The notes beneath the pieces were generated by a model, which saw nothing but the letters and a program-made list of their open reading frames with translations, was not told the DNA's origin and made no database searches. The translations under genes were made by a program, and so were the position numbers. DNA of 13,214 nt, taken from contig JAGDBY010000028.1 in NCBI GenBank assembly GCA_017958765.1, forward strand, positions 1-13,214, given 5' to 3'. This stretch comes from Bacteroidales bacterium. GTDB taxonomy: Bacteria > Bacteroidota > Bacteroidia > Bacteroidales > UBA932. Below are positions 1 to 6,949 of the stretch, one piece after another; position 1 is the first letter of the stretch; each line of letters opens with the position of its first letter.

Positions 1-1
1 C

Positions 2-523
2 CTGGAACTTGGATGCGGGAAGGGAGAATACACTATAGCTCTTGCCGAAAGGAATCCCGGCATCAACCACATCGGTGTAGATATAAAGGGAGCGAGGCTC
101 TGGAAAGGGGCCAAATACGCCACCGAGAACAATCTTTCAAACGTAGCTTTCCTCCGTACCAGAATAGACTTTATCTCCTCGTTTTTCGCGGAGAATGAAG
201 TGGACGAGATCTGGGTAACCTTCGCAGATCCTCAGCCTAAAAAGCCTAACAAAAGGCTCACTTCTCCGGTATTCCTCGGGAGATATAAAACTTTCCTAAA
301 AAAAGGGGGTATAATCAATCTCAAGACCGACAGTCAGCTCCTCCACGAATATACTTTGGAGACAGCTCCAGAGAGCGGCTTCGAGATTCTGGAGCATAAC
401 AGCGATATCTACGGGAGCGGACGGGTGACGGAAGACGACATTCTGAACGTCAAGACTTTCTACGAGACGCAGTTTCTGGCGCAGGGGCTGCCTATCACCT
501 ATTTAAAAATGAGATTACTCTAA
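2..523 (+). CDS. trmB: tRNA (guanine(46)-N7)-methyltransferase, 5' end cut by window
   Basis: TrmB uses S-adenosylmethionine to methylate N7 of guanosine 46 in the tRNA variable loop, in the cytoplasm. The visible 173 residues begin directly in the SAM-binding motif I (LELGCGKGEYT) and continue through GVDIKGARLWKGA, the family signature EIWVTFADPQPKKPNKRLTS and the late motif LKTDSQLL. From the known family layout, roughly 50 N-terminal residues lie outside the window. The reading frame is open from base 2 to the TAA at 521-523. The GTG at 200 is an internal valine codon, not a start, so there is no frameshift. The signature usually reads F-P-D-P and here it is F-A-D-P, a small deviation. 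The stop overlaps the stop of the convergent prenyl synthase gene by four bases. Identification is secure. Only the N-terminus and the promoter are unknown. Confidence 0.95.
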   Translation: MELGCGKGEYTIALAERNPGINHIGVDIKGARLWKGAKYATENNLSNVAFLRTRIDFISSFFAENEVDEIWVTFADPQPKKPNKRLTSPVFLGRYKTFLKKGGIINLKTDSQLLHEYTLETAPESGFEILEHNSDIYGSGRVTEDDILNVKTFYETQFLAQGLPITYLKMRLL

Positions 524-1476
524 CTGTTGCGGTTGCAGAGACTGAGAGCCAGCTTTGTCAGAAACTCCTTAGCCTGGGAGTCTTCGAACACACTCAATGC
601 AGAAATAGCTTTGCGGGACTCCTCCTCGAGAGCGTCCTGAGCATACTTCAGTCCGCCTGCTTCGGTGACGGTCTTAAGGACTCTGCGTCTGCGTCCGTGT
701 TTGAAGTCGGCCATCAGCTTGCGGCTACTCTTCTGCTGCTGATTACGCAAAGCCCCGAGCAGAGGAAGGGTGATTTTCCCCTCCGTAATGTCCTGGCCTG
801 AAGGTTTTCCTGTCTTCATCTGAGGAGAATAATCCAGAATATCGTCCCTTATCTGAAAAGCGAGTCCCAGGTGGATGGCATATTCCCCTACTGCATCGAT
901 CTGCTCCTTGGACGCATCAACTGAATAAGCGCCGGAGAGCATAGCTGCGTGGAACAGGGAGGCCGTCTTATAGGAGATAATCTTATAGTAATCCTCCTCG
1001 GTAGTATCCAGATAGAAGGATTTCTCCATCTGGAACAATTCTCCTTTGGAGAGTTCCTCCAGACAGGTGCGGTATTCTCTGATGATATCCATATTTCCGA
1101 CATCCACGATGTTCTTCATCGCGATGGAGAGCCAGAAATCGCCTACAAGAACCGAGGCGGTGGAAGAGACCATAGCTCCGACCGTAGGACGCCCTCTTCT
1201 GATTTTAGAGTCGTCCACAACATCGTCGTGAAGCAGAGTGGCCGTATGCAATAACTCCGATGCCGCGGCACAGCTGCAGGTAAGGTCGTTGACTTTGCCT
1301 GAACAGATATGTGCGGACAGCAGGCAGAGCATAGGACGGAGTTGCTTTCCTAAACTCTCCAAAAGATACCGGTTGATAGAATCCAAAAGAGGTACTCTGG
1401 AGCTGAGACTCTCGACGAATACCTCTTTATATCTATTCCAGTCCGATCCTAGATATTTGACAATATCTTCAATCAT
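520..1476 (-). CDS. All-trans polyprenyl diphosphate synthase (long-chain, IspB-like)
   Basis: Prenyl chain elongase (318 residues, normal length) that adds isopentenyl diphosphate units to an allylic primer, acting at the cytoplasmic side of the membrane. Visible motifs are KQLRP at 44-48, the first aspartate-rich motif DDVVD at 84-88, GRP near 95-97, and the second aspartate-rich motif DDILD at 211-215 followed by GKPSGQD. The residue five before the first DDxxD is alanine (A79). Short-chain FPP and GGPP synthases usually carry an aromatic residue near there, so a longer product is inferred, most likely the menaquinone side chain. The start codon shares one base with the stop of the upstream barrel gene (TAATG), which suggests translational coupling. 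The TAG stop overlaps the convergent trmB stop, leaving no room for a terminator. It is the last gene of the seven-gene run. Alternatives are heptaprenyl or octaprenyl specificity, which cannot be settled here. Confidence 0.9.
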   Translation of the reverse strand: MIEDIVKYLGSDWNRYKEVFVESLSSRVPLLDSINRYLLESLGKQLRPMLCLLSAHICSGKVNDLTCSCAAASELLHTATLLHDDVVDDSKIRRGRPTVGAMVSSTASVLVGDFWLSIAMKNIVDVGNMDIIREYRTCLEELSKGELFQMEKSFYLDTTEEDYYKIISYKTASLFHAAMLSGAYSVDASKEQIDAVGEYAIHLGLAFQIRDDILDYSPQMKTGKPSGQDITEGKITLPLLGALRNQQQKSSRKLMADFKHGRRRRVLKTVTEAGGLKYAQDALEEESRKAISALSVFEDSQAKEFLTKLALSLCNRNS

Positions 1477-2081
1477 TAGAACTTAACACCGACTGTTATT
1501 TCCAAACTGTGAGGTGTGTTTCTGATTTGGCCTACGTTCTGAGCGTATTCTTTACCCCCGGCAACTTTTCCGAAGTTCCAAGCGTACTTAGCTGTAACCT
1601 GAACCAAGTCAAAAAGCTCGACACCGCCGCCGAGAGCCAAACCGTACTCGAGTTTGCTTGCAAGCTCTTTGGTGGTTTCAACGATTGTCTGGTCACCTGT
1701 ACCGTTCAATTTGTTGCTAAGGCAGAAACCTACAAAAGGAGTAGCCTGAATAAACGGTCTTACTATCAGCAAATCCGGACCCCATTGAATATTGACAGGA
1801 ACCTGAAGGTAAGAAAGCTCCCAATTTGCATCATTGATTTTAGAACCTTTTCTGTTGTAAACAAGCTCAGGTTGTACAGAGAAACCTGCTACCGAGCGGG
1901 TCTGATAACCGATACCGATCTGGAAGCTGGTGTAATCCTTGATATTTTGGATATTAAGATTCTTAATATCTTGCTGTGAGCTGGTAATACCTGCTTTGAT
2001 GACAAATTTCTGAGCATTTGCAGAGAAACTTACACTTGTCAGCATCAAAACTGAAATAACAAATAGAGTTAGTTTTTTCAT
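1476..2081 (-). CDS. Small outer membrane beta-barrel protein, PorT-like family
   Basis: The 201-residue product has a clear signal peptide: MKK, a hydrophobic stretch to about residue 20, and a likely signal peptidase I site after ANA (residue 23). The mature part alternates polar and hydrophobic residues and has many aromatic strand ends (YTSFQIGIGYQ, LSYLQVPVNIQW, VTAKYAWNFG). It ends EITVGVKF with a terminal phenylalanine, typical of barrels inserted by the Bam machinery. LQVPVNIQW resembles the strand motif of the Bacteroidota outer membrane beta-barrel domain family often labelled PorT-like. No function is known for such stand-alone barrels, and I do not assign one. It lies 12 bases after trxA and overlaps the next gene by one base, so it is probably cotranscribed. 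Whether it has any part in efflux or envelope stress is open. Confidence 0.8.
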   Translation of the reverse strand: MKKLTLFVISVLMLTSVSFSANAQKFVIKAGITSSQQDIKNLNIQNIKDYTSFQIGIGYQTRSVAGFSVQPELVYNRKGSKINDANWELSYLQVPVNIQWGPDLLIVRPFIQATPFVGFCLSNKLNGTGDQTIVETTKELASKLEYGLALGGGVELFDLVQVTAKYAWNFGKVAGGKEYAQNVGQIRNTPHSLEITVGVKF

Positions 2082-2093
2082 ATTACTGATGAT

Positions 2094-2408
2094 TTAAATA
2101 TACTTTTCTATTCTCGCAACAAGATCGCTCTTAGGAACTGCTCCTACTGAACGGTCCACCAATTCTCCGTTCTTGAAAAAAAGAAGGGTAGGTATATTGC
2201 GGATTGAATATTTCATAGGGATGTCGGAAGCCTCATCAACATTGCATTTGGCAACGGTAATCTTACCTGCATATTCATCTGCAAGTTCATCGACTATAGG
2301 TGAGAGCATTCTGCACGGGCCACACCAGGTAGCCCAGAAGTCAACTATCATAAGACCGCCTTTTGACAGGAGATCTTCAAAATTAGAATCTGTTACAGTT
2401 TGTACCAT
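2094..2408 (-). CDS. trxA: Thioredoxin
   Basis: Cytoplasmic dithiol-disulfide oxidoreductase of 104 residues, the standard single-domain length. The active site is WCGPC at 28-32 within VDFWATWCGPC. The cis-proline motif NIPTLLFFKNGE places P73 opposite the active site, as in canonical thioredoxins. There is no signal peptide or lipobox, so this is the cytoplasmic form, reduced by thioredoxin reductase, rather than a periplasmic TlpA/ResA type. It is the fifth gene of the minus-strand run. The 33-base gap before it is the largest in the run and holds a candidate -7 element (TATCTTCG), so it may be transcribed both from the efflux promoter and on its own. No Shine-Dalgarno sequence is visible before the ATG. 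Confidence 0.96.
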   Translation of the reverse strand: MVQTVTDSNFEDLLSKGGLMIVDFWATWCGPCRMLSPIVDELADEYAGKITVAKCNVDEASDIPMKYSIRNIPTLLFFKNGELVDRSVGAVPKSDLVARIEKYI

Positions 2409-2426
2409 ATTGTGTCATTTTGATTG

Positions 2427-2434
2427 CGAAGATA
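2427..2434 (-). promoter_or_regulatory. Candidate internal -7 element upstream of trxA
   Basis: On the minus strand this reads TATCTTCG, one mismatch from the Bacteroidota -7 consensus TAnnTTTG. An ATTG lies 21 bases upstream, a fair match to the -33 TTTG box at the expected spacing. Transcription would start roughly 6-7 bases downstream, giving a very short leader before the trxA ATG. This would uncouple trxA, the barrel gene and the prenyl synthase gene from the efflux genes. It is inferred from the motif only. Confidence 0.45.
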
Positions 2435-2441
2435 ATAAAAA

Positions 2442-2735
2442 TTAAACTGTCTGCTCAATATTCCAGACAAAAGCCTTCACTCCCACCTCCTTGTTTCTCA
2501 GGTCGAGTTTCTTGATTGAGGCCAGAAGTTCCGGCACGAGAGAGTCATCTACAACCGTCATTACGGCTGAATTCATCTCAGGCCAGGTGTGGGTGCCGCG
2601 GTGAGGCTGACCGCCGTTAGTACCGCGTCCCTGTACCTCTTCAAACATAGTGAAACCGGATATTTTCAGCTGATCCAGCATATATTCTACACGTCCGGTA
2701 TTGGATTGATTGAATACTATGAACACTGCTTTCAT
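2442..2735 (-). CDS. PII-like (GlnB-fold) protein associated with RND efflux
   Basis: A 97-residue cytoplasmic protein without signal peptide or membrane segment. It begins MKAVFIVFNQ and contains EEVQGRGTNGG at about 32-42, which matches the strand and GRG turn leading into the T-loop of PII proteins. The loop region GGQPHRGTHTW (41-51) is short and has two histidines, and a strand (NSAVMTVVDD) follows. The C-terminal part (VPELLASIKKLDLRNKEVGVKAFVWNIEQ) fits the second beta-alpha-beta unit of the fold. PII and PII-like proteins are trimeric sensors that bind nucleotides or other small ligands and act on partner proteins, often transporters. This one is too short and divergent to be an ordinary GlnB/GlnK, and the uridylylated tyrosine of the GlnB T-loop is not evident. 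Its start is 3 bases after the RND pump stop, with a strong Shine-Dalgarno sequence inside that gene. The pump is therefore the natural candidate partner. Ligand and function are unknown. Confidence 0.75.
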   Translation of the reverse strand: MKAVFIVFNQSNTGRVEYMLDQLKISGFTMFEEVQGRGTNGGQPHRGTHTWPEMNSAVMTVVDDSLVPELLASIKKLDLRNKEVGVKAFVWNIEQTV

Positions 2736-2738
2736 ATC

Positions 2739-5700
2739 TTATTCCTCCTCTGTTGAAAGTTGCATAAATATATACTTTTGACGCTCTTTTGACTCTTTGT
2801 CGCGCTCGCCACTGCGGCTTACAAGGCCGTAGAATACCGGCACTACGATAAGGGTGATCACGGTAGATACCAACAGACCTCCGATAACCACTATACCCAT
2901 CGGGTGCCACATTTCAGAGCCTGAACCTTTGCTCAACGCCATAGGAAGCATACCGAGCATTGTGGTGAAAGCTGTCATCAGCACAGGGCGGAGACGGGAA
3001 TGTCCCGCAAGAGCGATGGCGTCGTAAAGTGAATACCCGCGGTCGCGCATCAGGTTGGTATAGTCGACAAGCACGATACCGTTCTTTACAACGATACCTA
3101 CCAGCATCACTATACCCAGAGCGCCGACAAGGTCGAGAGTGGTTCCAGTAACCCACAGAGCCAGAATTACTCCGGTGAGGGCGAAAGGAATCGCCAGCAT
3201 TATGATAGCAGGCTTGCTGAACGACTCGAACTGAGAAGCCATCACGATATAAACCAGAAGCATAATCAGCAGTAACAGCATAGCCATATCGGAGAATGAT
3301 TTCTGCATCTCCTCGAATGAACCTGAGATGTCGGTGGTAACTCCGTTAGGAACCGTGATCTCGTTCATCGCCATATTGACCTGAGCGGCCAGCTCTCCCA
3401 ATGATACATTGTAAGGAGTCACACTCAGTTTCAGGTATCGCTGACGGTTCTTTCTCTCAATTGTAGGCGGAGAGAAGTATTCTTCAATGGTTGCAACCTC
3501 GCTCAGCTTGATCTTCGATCCGGTAGGGGTCGGGATAGTGAGGTTGAGAATGTCTGAGATTGAATTACGGTTGTCCTCTTTCAGTCTGACGAGAATGGTG
3601 TACTCTTCTCCGTCCTCTTTCAGGAATCCTGCGGACATACCGTTGACGCGGTTACGGACGTATGTAGAAGCGACGCTTGTGCTCAAACCGTGCATAGCGA
3701 GCTTCTCTTTATCGAAGTTGACCATCATCTCAGGGCGGTCCTTGTCACGGCTCATGACGATGTCACGGGCTCCCGGAACCTTCTCCATGATGGCATTCTT
3801 CAGGTCCTCTGCAAATATATTGGTCTCGTCAAAGTCATAGCCGTAGACGTCGATGTCCACAGAAGAGTTGCCTCCAGGACCCATTCCGCTCGAAGCATTA
3901 CACTGGAAGCGGATAATCTGAGGGTATGTAGCCAGCTCACGGCGCATAACCTCGGCGATCTCCTGGATTGAACGTTCGCGCTCCTCTTTCTTCAGACAAA
4001 CCACGGTCATTGAAATACGGCTGTTGGTAGTAGAAGAGAATATAGCGCTGATACCTGCATCGTCATCGCTTCCGGCGGTTGTCGAAATACGCTCTATTTC
4101 AGGAACGAGTTCGTTGAAACGGTTCTCCAGAATTCTGGCGATCTTGATTGTCTCATCGATCTTGGTACCGTTCTGAAGCTCGACTGTAACGCTGAGTCGT
4201 CCCGAGTCACTGTCCTGCATAAAGTCGGTACCGATTCTTCCTGAGATCAAAGGCATCAGGGATGCGACGAATATAATCAGCGCCACAAGAAGGGTGATAA
4301 ACTTGTGATTCAGGCAGAATCTCAAAGCGCTTGCGTAGAAATTGTCGATCTTGTCGAGAAGTCTGATGACCACTTTCTCATAGAAGCCCTCTTTCTTTTT
4401 AACCTCAACCAGGTGGCCGTCTTTATCCACTGTAACTTCCTTGGCCTTCAGAATCTGAGAGCAGAGCATAGGTGTCAGGGAGATTGCCACTACTGTAGAT
4501 GTGCAGACAACTATCGTAACGATCCATCCGAGCTCTTTGAACAGGATGCCGGCCATACCGTTAAGCATTGTCAACGGCACGAATACGGCAACGATAACCA
4601 GGGTGGTGGCGATAACCGAAGTCCACACCTCATTTGTAGCGTAGATGGCCGCATCACGAGGATTGGCTCCGCGGTCTATGTGCTTGGTGATATTCTCCAA
4701 CACCACAATGGCGTCATCCACCACCATACCGATAGCCACGGTCAGCGAACTGAGGGAAATGATGTTCAGCGAGCTGTTGGCCAACGCCAGATAAATGAAT
4801 GCCACAATCAAGGCGATAGGGATCGTAAGGGCGATAATCAACGTAGCTCTCCACTTTCCGAGGAAGAACAGCACGACGATCACCACAAACAGGAGTGCAT
4901 AGAGAATTGACTCCTCCAATGATCCGATTGCATCCTCAATGTCTTCCGAAGTATCGAAAAGGACTTCCACTTTCACGTCTGAAGGGAGCTGCTTTACGAT
5001 TCTGCTCATCTCCCTGCGGACATCCTTACAGATCTGAACGGCATTGGCGTCGGAACGTCTGGTGATCATAATTCTGACACCGTCCTCTCCGTTGATCTTC
5101 TGATCAAGAGAAAGGTCCTTGATGGTATCTCTTACGTTTGCGATATCCTTGACAAAGATCTGCTGTCCGAGAGGAGTGGTAGTTACCACAATATTCTCGA
5201 TCTCGCTGCTCTCCTGATACTCGCTGCGCACCTGGAGGTTGTACTGCTCTTTGTCCATCTTCACAAGACCTGAAGAGAGGTTCATGTTGTTTGCTGAGAT
5301 GGCCTGGCCGACTGCCTCTACGGTAAGATTGTAAGTATCGAGCTTGTATTGGTCAAGGTCTACATATATGTAACGGTCCGGGGCTCCGGTTACGGAGATA
5401 TTACCGATACCGTTCACTCTGTTCAACTGAGGGACTACGATGTCATTGAGAAGCTTGTCCAGACCGGCATAGCTCTCTTTGGCCGTAACCGAATAGTTGA
5501 TGATAGGCATTGAGCTGGAGCTGAACTTGAAGATGTACGGGTTGCTGCAGCCGCTCGGGAGGTTATCCTTGAGCATATCCACGTAAGAGCGGATATCGTT
5601 CATCACCTCGTCCAGGTCGGTGCCCCACTCCATCTCCAACATCACCATCGACATATTGTCACGGGAAGTTGAAGTCATATTCTTCAAGCCGTCCACCGAG

Positions 5701-5915
5701 TTAAGGCTGTTCTCCACAAGCTTTGTCACATTCTCCTCAACCTCACTCGCATTAGCTCCCGGGTATGTGGTCATCACCGTGACATACGGAGGTTCCATCT
5801 CCGGGAACTGAGCGATAGGCAGCCTGGTAAAGCTGAAAATACCTATCACTATCACCGCAACGAAGACCAGAATCGTCGTTACGGGTTTATTTATCGCGGT
5901 TTTGTAAATACTCAT
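2739..5915 (-). CDS. RND efflux pump inner membrane subunit, HAE-1 (AcrB-like) family
   Basis: Proton-driven pump protein of 1058 residues, full length for the family, exporting substrates from the inner membrane or periplasm through the adaptor and the TolC-like channel encoded just before it. The layout is the duplicated RND plan: a first helix at about 13-29, a periplasmic porter domain, helices 2-6 at about 334-485, helix 7 near 536-555, a second porter domain, and helices 8-12 at about 872-1030. The proton relay is intact, with adjacent aspartates D400 and D401 in helix 4 (GMVVDDAIVVLEN) and K944 in helix 10 (GIVVKNGIVLVDY). The paired aspartates plus lysine point to the hydrophobe/amphiphile (drug-type) branch rather than the heavy-metal branch, but the substrate cannot be read from sequence. 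The start is 2 bases after the adaptor stop. The C-terminus is charged and ends in three glutamates whose codons also form the next gene's ribosome binding site. Confidence 0.95.
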   Translation of the reverse strand: MSIYKTAINKPVTTILVFVAVIVIGIFSFTRLPIAQFPEMEPPYVTVMTTYPGANASEVEENVTKLVENSLNSVDGLKNMTSTSRDNMSMVMLEMEWGTDLDEVMNDIRSYVDMLKDNLPSGCSNPYIFKFSSSSMPIINYSVTAKESYAGLDKLLNDIVVPQLNRVNGIGNISVTGAPDRYIYVDLDQYKLDTYNLTVEAVGQAISANNMNLSSGLVKMDKEQYNLQVRSEYQESSEIENIVVTTTPLGQQIFVKDIANVRDTIKDLSLDQKINGEDGVRIMITRRSDANAVQICKDVRREMSRIVKQLPSDVKVEVLFDTSEDIEDAIGSLEESILYALLFVVIVVLFFLGKWRATLIIALTIPIALIVAFIYLALANSSLNIISLSSLTVAIGMVVDDAIVVLENITKHIDRGANPRDAAIYATNEVWTSVIATTLVIVAVFVPLTMLNGMAGILFKELGWIVTIVVCTSTVVAISLTPMLCSQILKAKEVTVDKDGHLVEVKKKEGFYEKVVIRLLDKIDNFYASALRFCLNHKFITLLVALIIFVASLMPLISGRIGTDFMQDSDSGRLSVTVELQNGTKIDETIKIARILENRFNELVPEIERISTTAGSDDDAGISAIFSSTTNSRISMTVVCLKKEERERSIQEIAEVMRRELATYPQIIRFQCNASSGMGPGGNSSVDIDVYGYDFDETNIFAEDLKNAIMEKVPGARDIVMSRDKDRPEMMVNFDKEKLAMHGLSTSVASTYVRNRVNGMSAGFLKEDGEEYTILVRLKEDNRNSISDILNLTIPTPTGSKIKLSEVATIEEYFSPPTIERKNRQRYLKLSVTPYNVSLGELAAQVNMAMNEITVPNGVTTDISGSFEEMQKSFSDMAMLLLLIMLLVYIVMASQFESFSKPAIIMLAIPFALTGVILALWVTGTTLDLVGALGIVMLVGIVVKNGIVLVDYTNLMRDRGYSLYDAIALAGHSRLRPVLMTAFTTMLGMLPMALSKGSGSEMWHPMGIVVIGGLLVSTVITLIVVPVFYGLVSRSGERDKESKERQKYIFMQLSTEEE
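2744..2751 (-). promoter_or_regulatory. Strong Shine-Dalgarno sequence for the PII-like gene
   Basis: The minus strand reads AGAGGAGG, ending 8 bases before the ATG of the PII-like gene. It lies inside the last codons of the RND pump gene, where it encodes part of the C-terminal Glu-Glu-Glu. None of the other starts in this window has a comparable sequence, in keeping with the known rarity of Shine-Dalgarno use in Bacteroidota. It may allow the small protein to be made in larger amounts than the pump. Confidence 0.65.
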
Positions 5916-5917
5916 CT

Positions 5918-6937
5918 TTAATAAACTTTAACAACTTTGATAGCCACGCCGTCTACGAGCTTCTCAGCTCCGGTAGTGACGATCTCCACACCTTCTTTAA
6001 TCTGATCGGCGATAATCTCCACTCTGTCGTCATATCTGTCACCCAACTTGACAAATACCCGTTTCGCCTTGCCGTTGTCATTCAGATAGACATAACGCTC
6101 GTTGGAGCCGGTAAGTCTCTGTACGCACTGGTAAGGGACAAGCATCGCATTGTCGCTCTCCAAAGAGATGATTGCGTGGCAATACATTCCCGGACGGAGG
6201 AGTTTTGAAGGGTTGTTTATTTTCACTCTCACTGAGAATGTGTGGCTTGAAGGGTCGATGACAGGGAAAATCTGGTCAACGACTCCGGTAAATGTCTGTG
6301 ATGGATAGACATCGGACTTAAGAGCCACCTGCATTCCGTTCTTAATCATAGGGAAATAAGCCTCAGGGACATTCACCATAAGCTTCAGGGTTTTAATCTC
6401 GCTCATTGAGAGAATGTACTGGCCGGCGTAAAGCTCGCCGTTCTCATAATTCTTGGCTGTAATTACACCGTCGAATTCCGCCCTTACGAAAGTATTCTGC
6501 TCGAGGAAACGGATCTGCTCGGCTGCCTGGTTAAGACCCATCTTAGCCTGGTCGTAAGCCTGCTGAGATACTGCGCCTGTTGAGACCAATGCCTCCATTC
6601 TGGCACATTCCGTCTTGAGGTTTTCGTAAGACAGCTTGGCTGTGTTGTACTGCTGAGGGTCCATCTGAACCAACAGAGCTCCTTTTTTAACCTCGTCACC
6701 GGCGAGAACGTAAATCTTCTGGATAATGCCGGTTACAGAAGGGGCGATATTCTGTGTCGTGTAACCTTGGAGAGTGGATGAAAGGTTGAGCTCGCGGGCA
6801 ACTTCCACGCTTTTGAGAATGGTTGTCTCCACCACTTCTTCCCTCTGTATTTCCTGTTGCTCTTCTTTAGGCTTGCAGCCGGTGATAACAAGCGCAAGCG
6901 AGAGAATAATCAATAATGATTGTTCAATTCTTTTCAT
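5918..6937 (-). CDS. RND efflux periplasmic adaptor lipoprotein (membrane fusion protein)
   Basis: Adaptor that joins the RND pump to the outer membrane channel. It has a lipoprotein signal with the lipobox VITGC, so C21 is the predicted lipidated residue anchoring it to a membrane. The first half of the lipoyl domain is at about 58-95 (SVTGIIQKIYVLAGDEVKKGALLVQMD). A short alpha-hairpin spans about 97-147, and the second lipoyl half follows (AEFDGVITAKNYENGELY, about 153-170). A beta-barrel and membrane-proximal domain run to residue 339. The hairpin is short, as in AcrA/MexA-like adaptors of modest length. The gene lies 12 bases after the channel gene and 2 bases before the pump gene, so the three form one tripartite unit. 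The start is supported by the signal peptide. No Shine-Dalgarno is visible. Confidence 0.93.
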   Translation of the reverse strand: MKRIEQSLLIILSLALVITGCKPKEEQQEIQREEVVETTILKSVEVARELNLSSTLQGYTTQNIAPSVTGIIQKIYVLAGDEVKKGALLVQMDPQQYNTAKLSYENLKTECARMEALVSTGAVSQQAYDQAKMGLNQAAEQIRFLEQNTFVRAEFDGVITAKNYENGELYAGQYILSMSEIKTLKLMVNVPEAYFPMIKNGMQVALKSDVYPSQTFTGVVDQIFPVIDPSSHTFSVRVKINNPSKLLRPGMYCHAIISLESDNAMLVPYQCVQRLTGSNERYVYLNDNGKAKRVFVKLGDRYDDRVEIIADQIKEGVEIVTTGAEKLVDGVAIKVVKVY

Positions 6938-6949
6938 ATATATACTGTT

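Noticed and set aside
13..523. Apparent split of trmB into two open frames, suggesting a frameshift.
   Set aside because: The frame starting at base 2 is open through to 523 and carries all TrmB motifs in order. The first short frame is an out-of-frame shadow, and the GTG at 200 is an internal codon.
1509..1979. 156-codon open frame antisense to the outer membrane barrel gene.
   Set aside because: The minus-strand gene has a clear signal peptide and barrel pattern. The plus-strand frame shows no domain and lies entirely inside it.
4305..4910. 201-codon open frame antisense to the RND pump, rich in His, Asp and Gln.
   Set aside because: The odd composition is what membrane-segment codons give when read in reverse. 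No start signal or family resemblance is visible.
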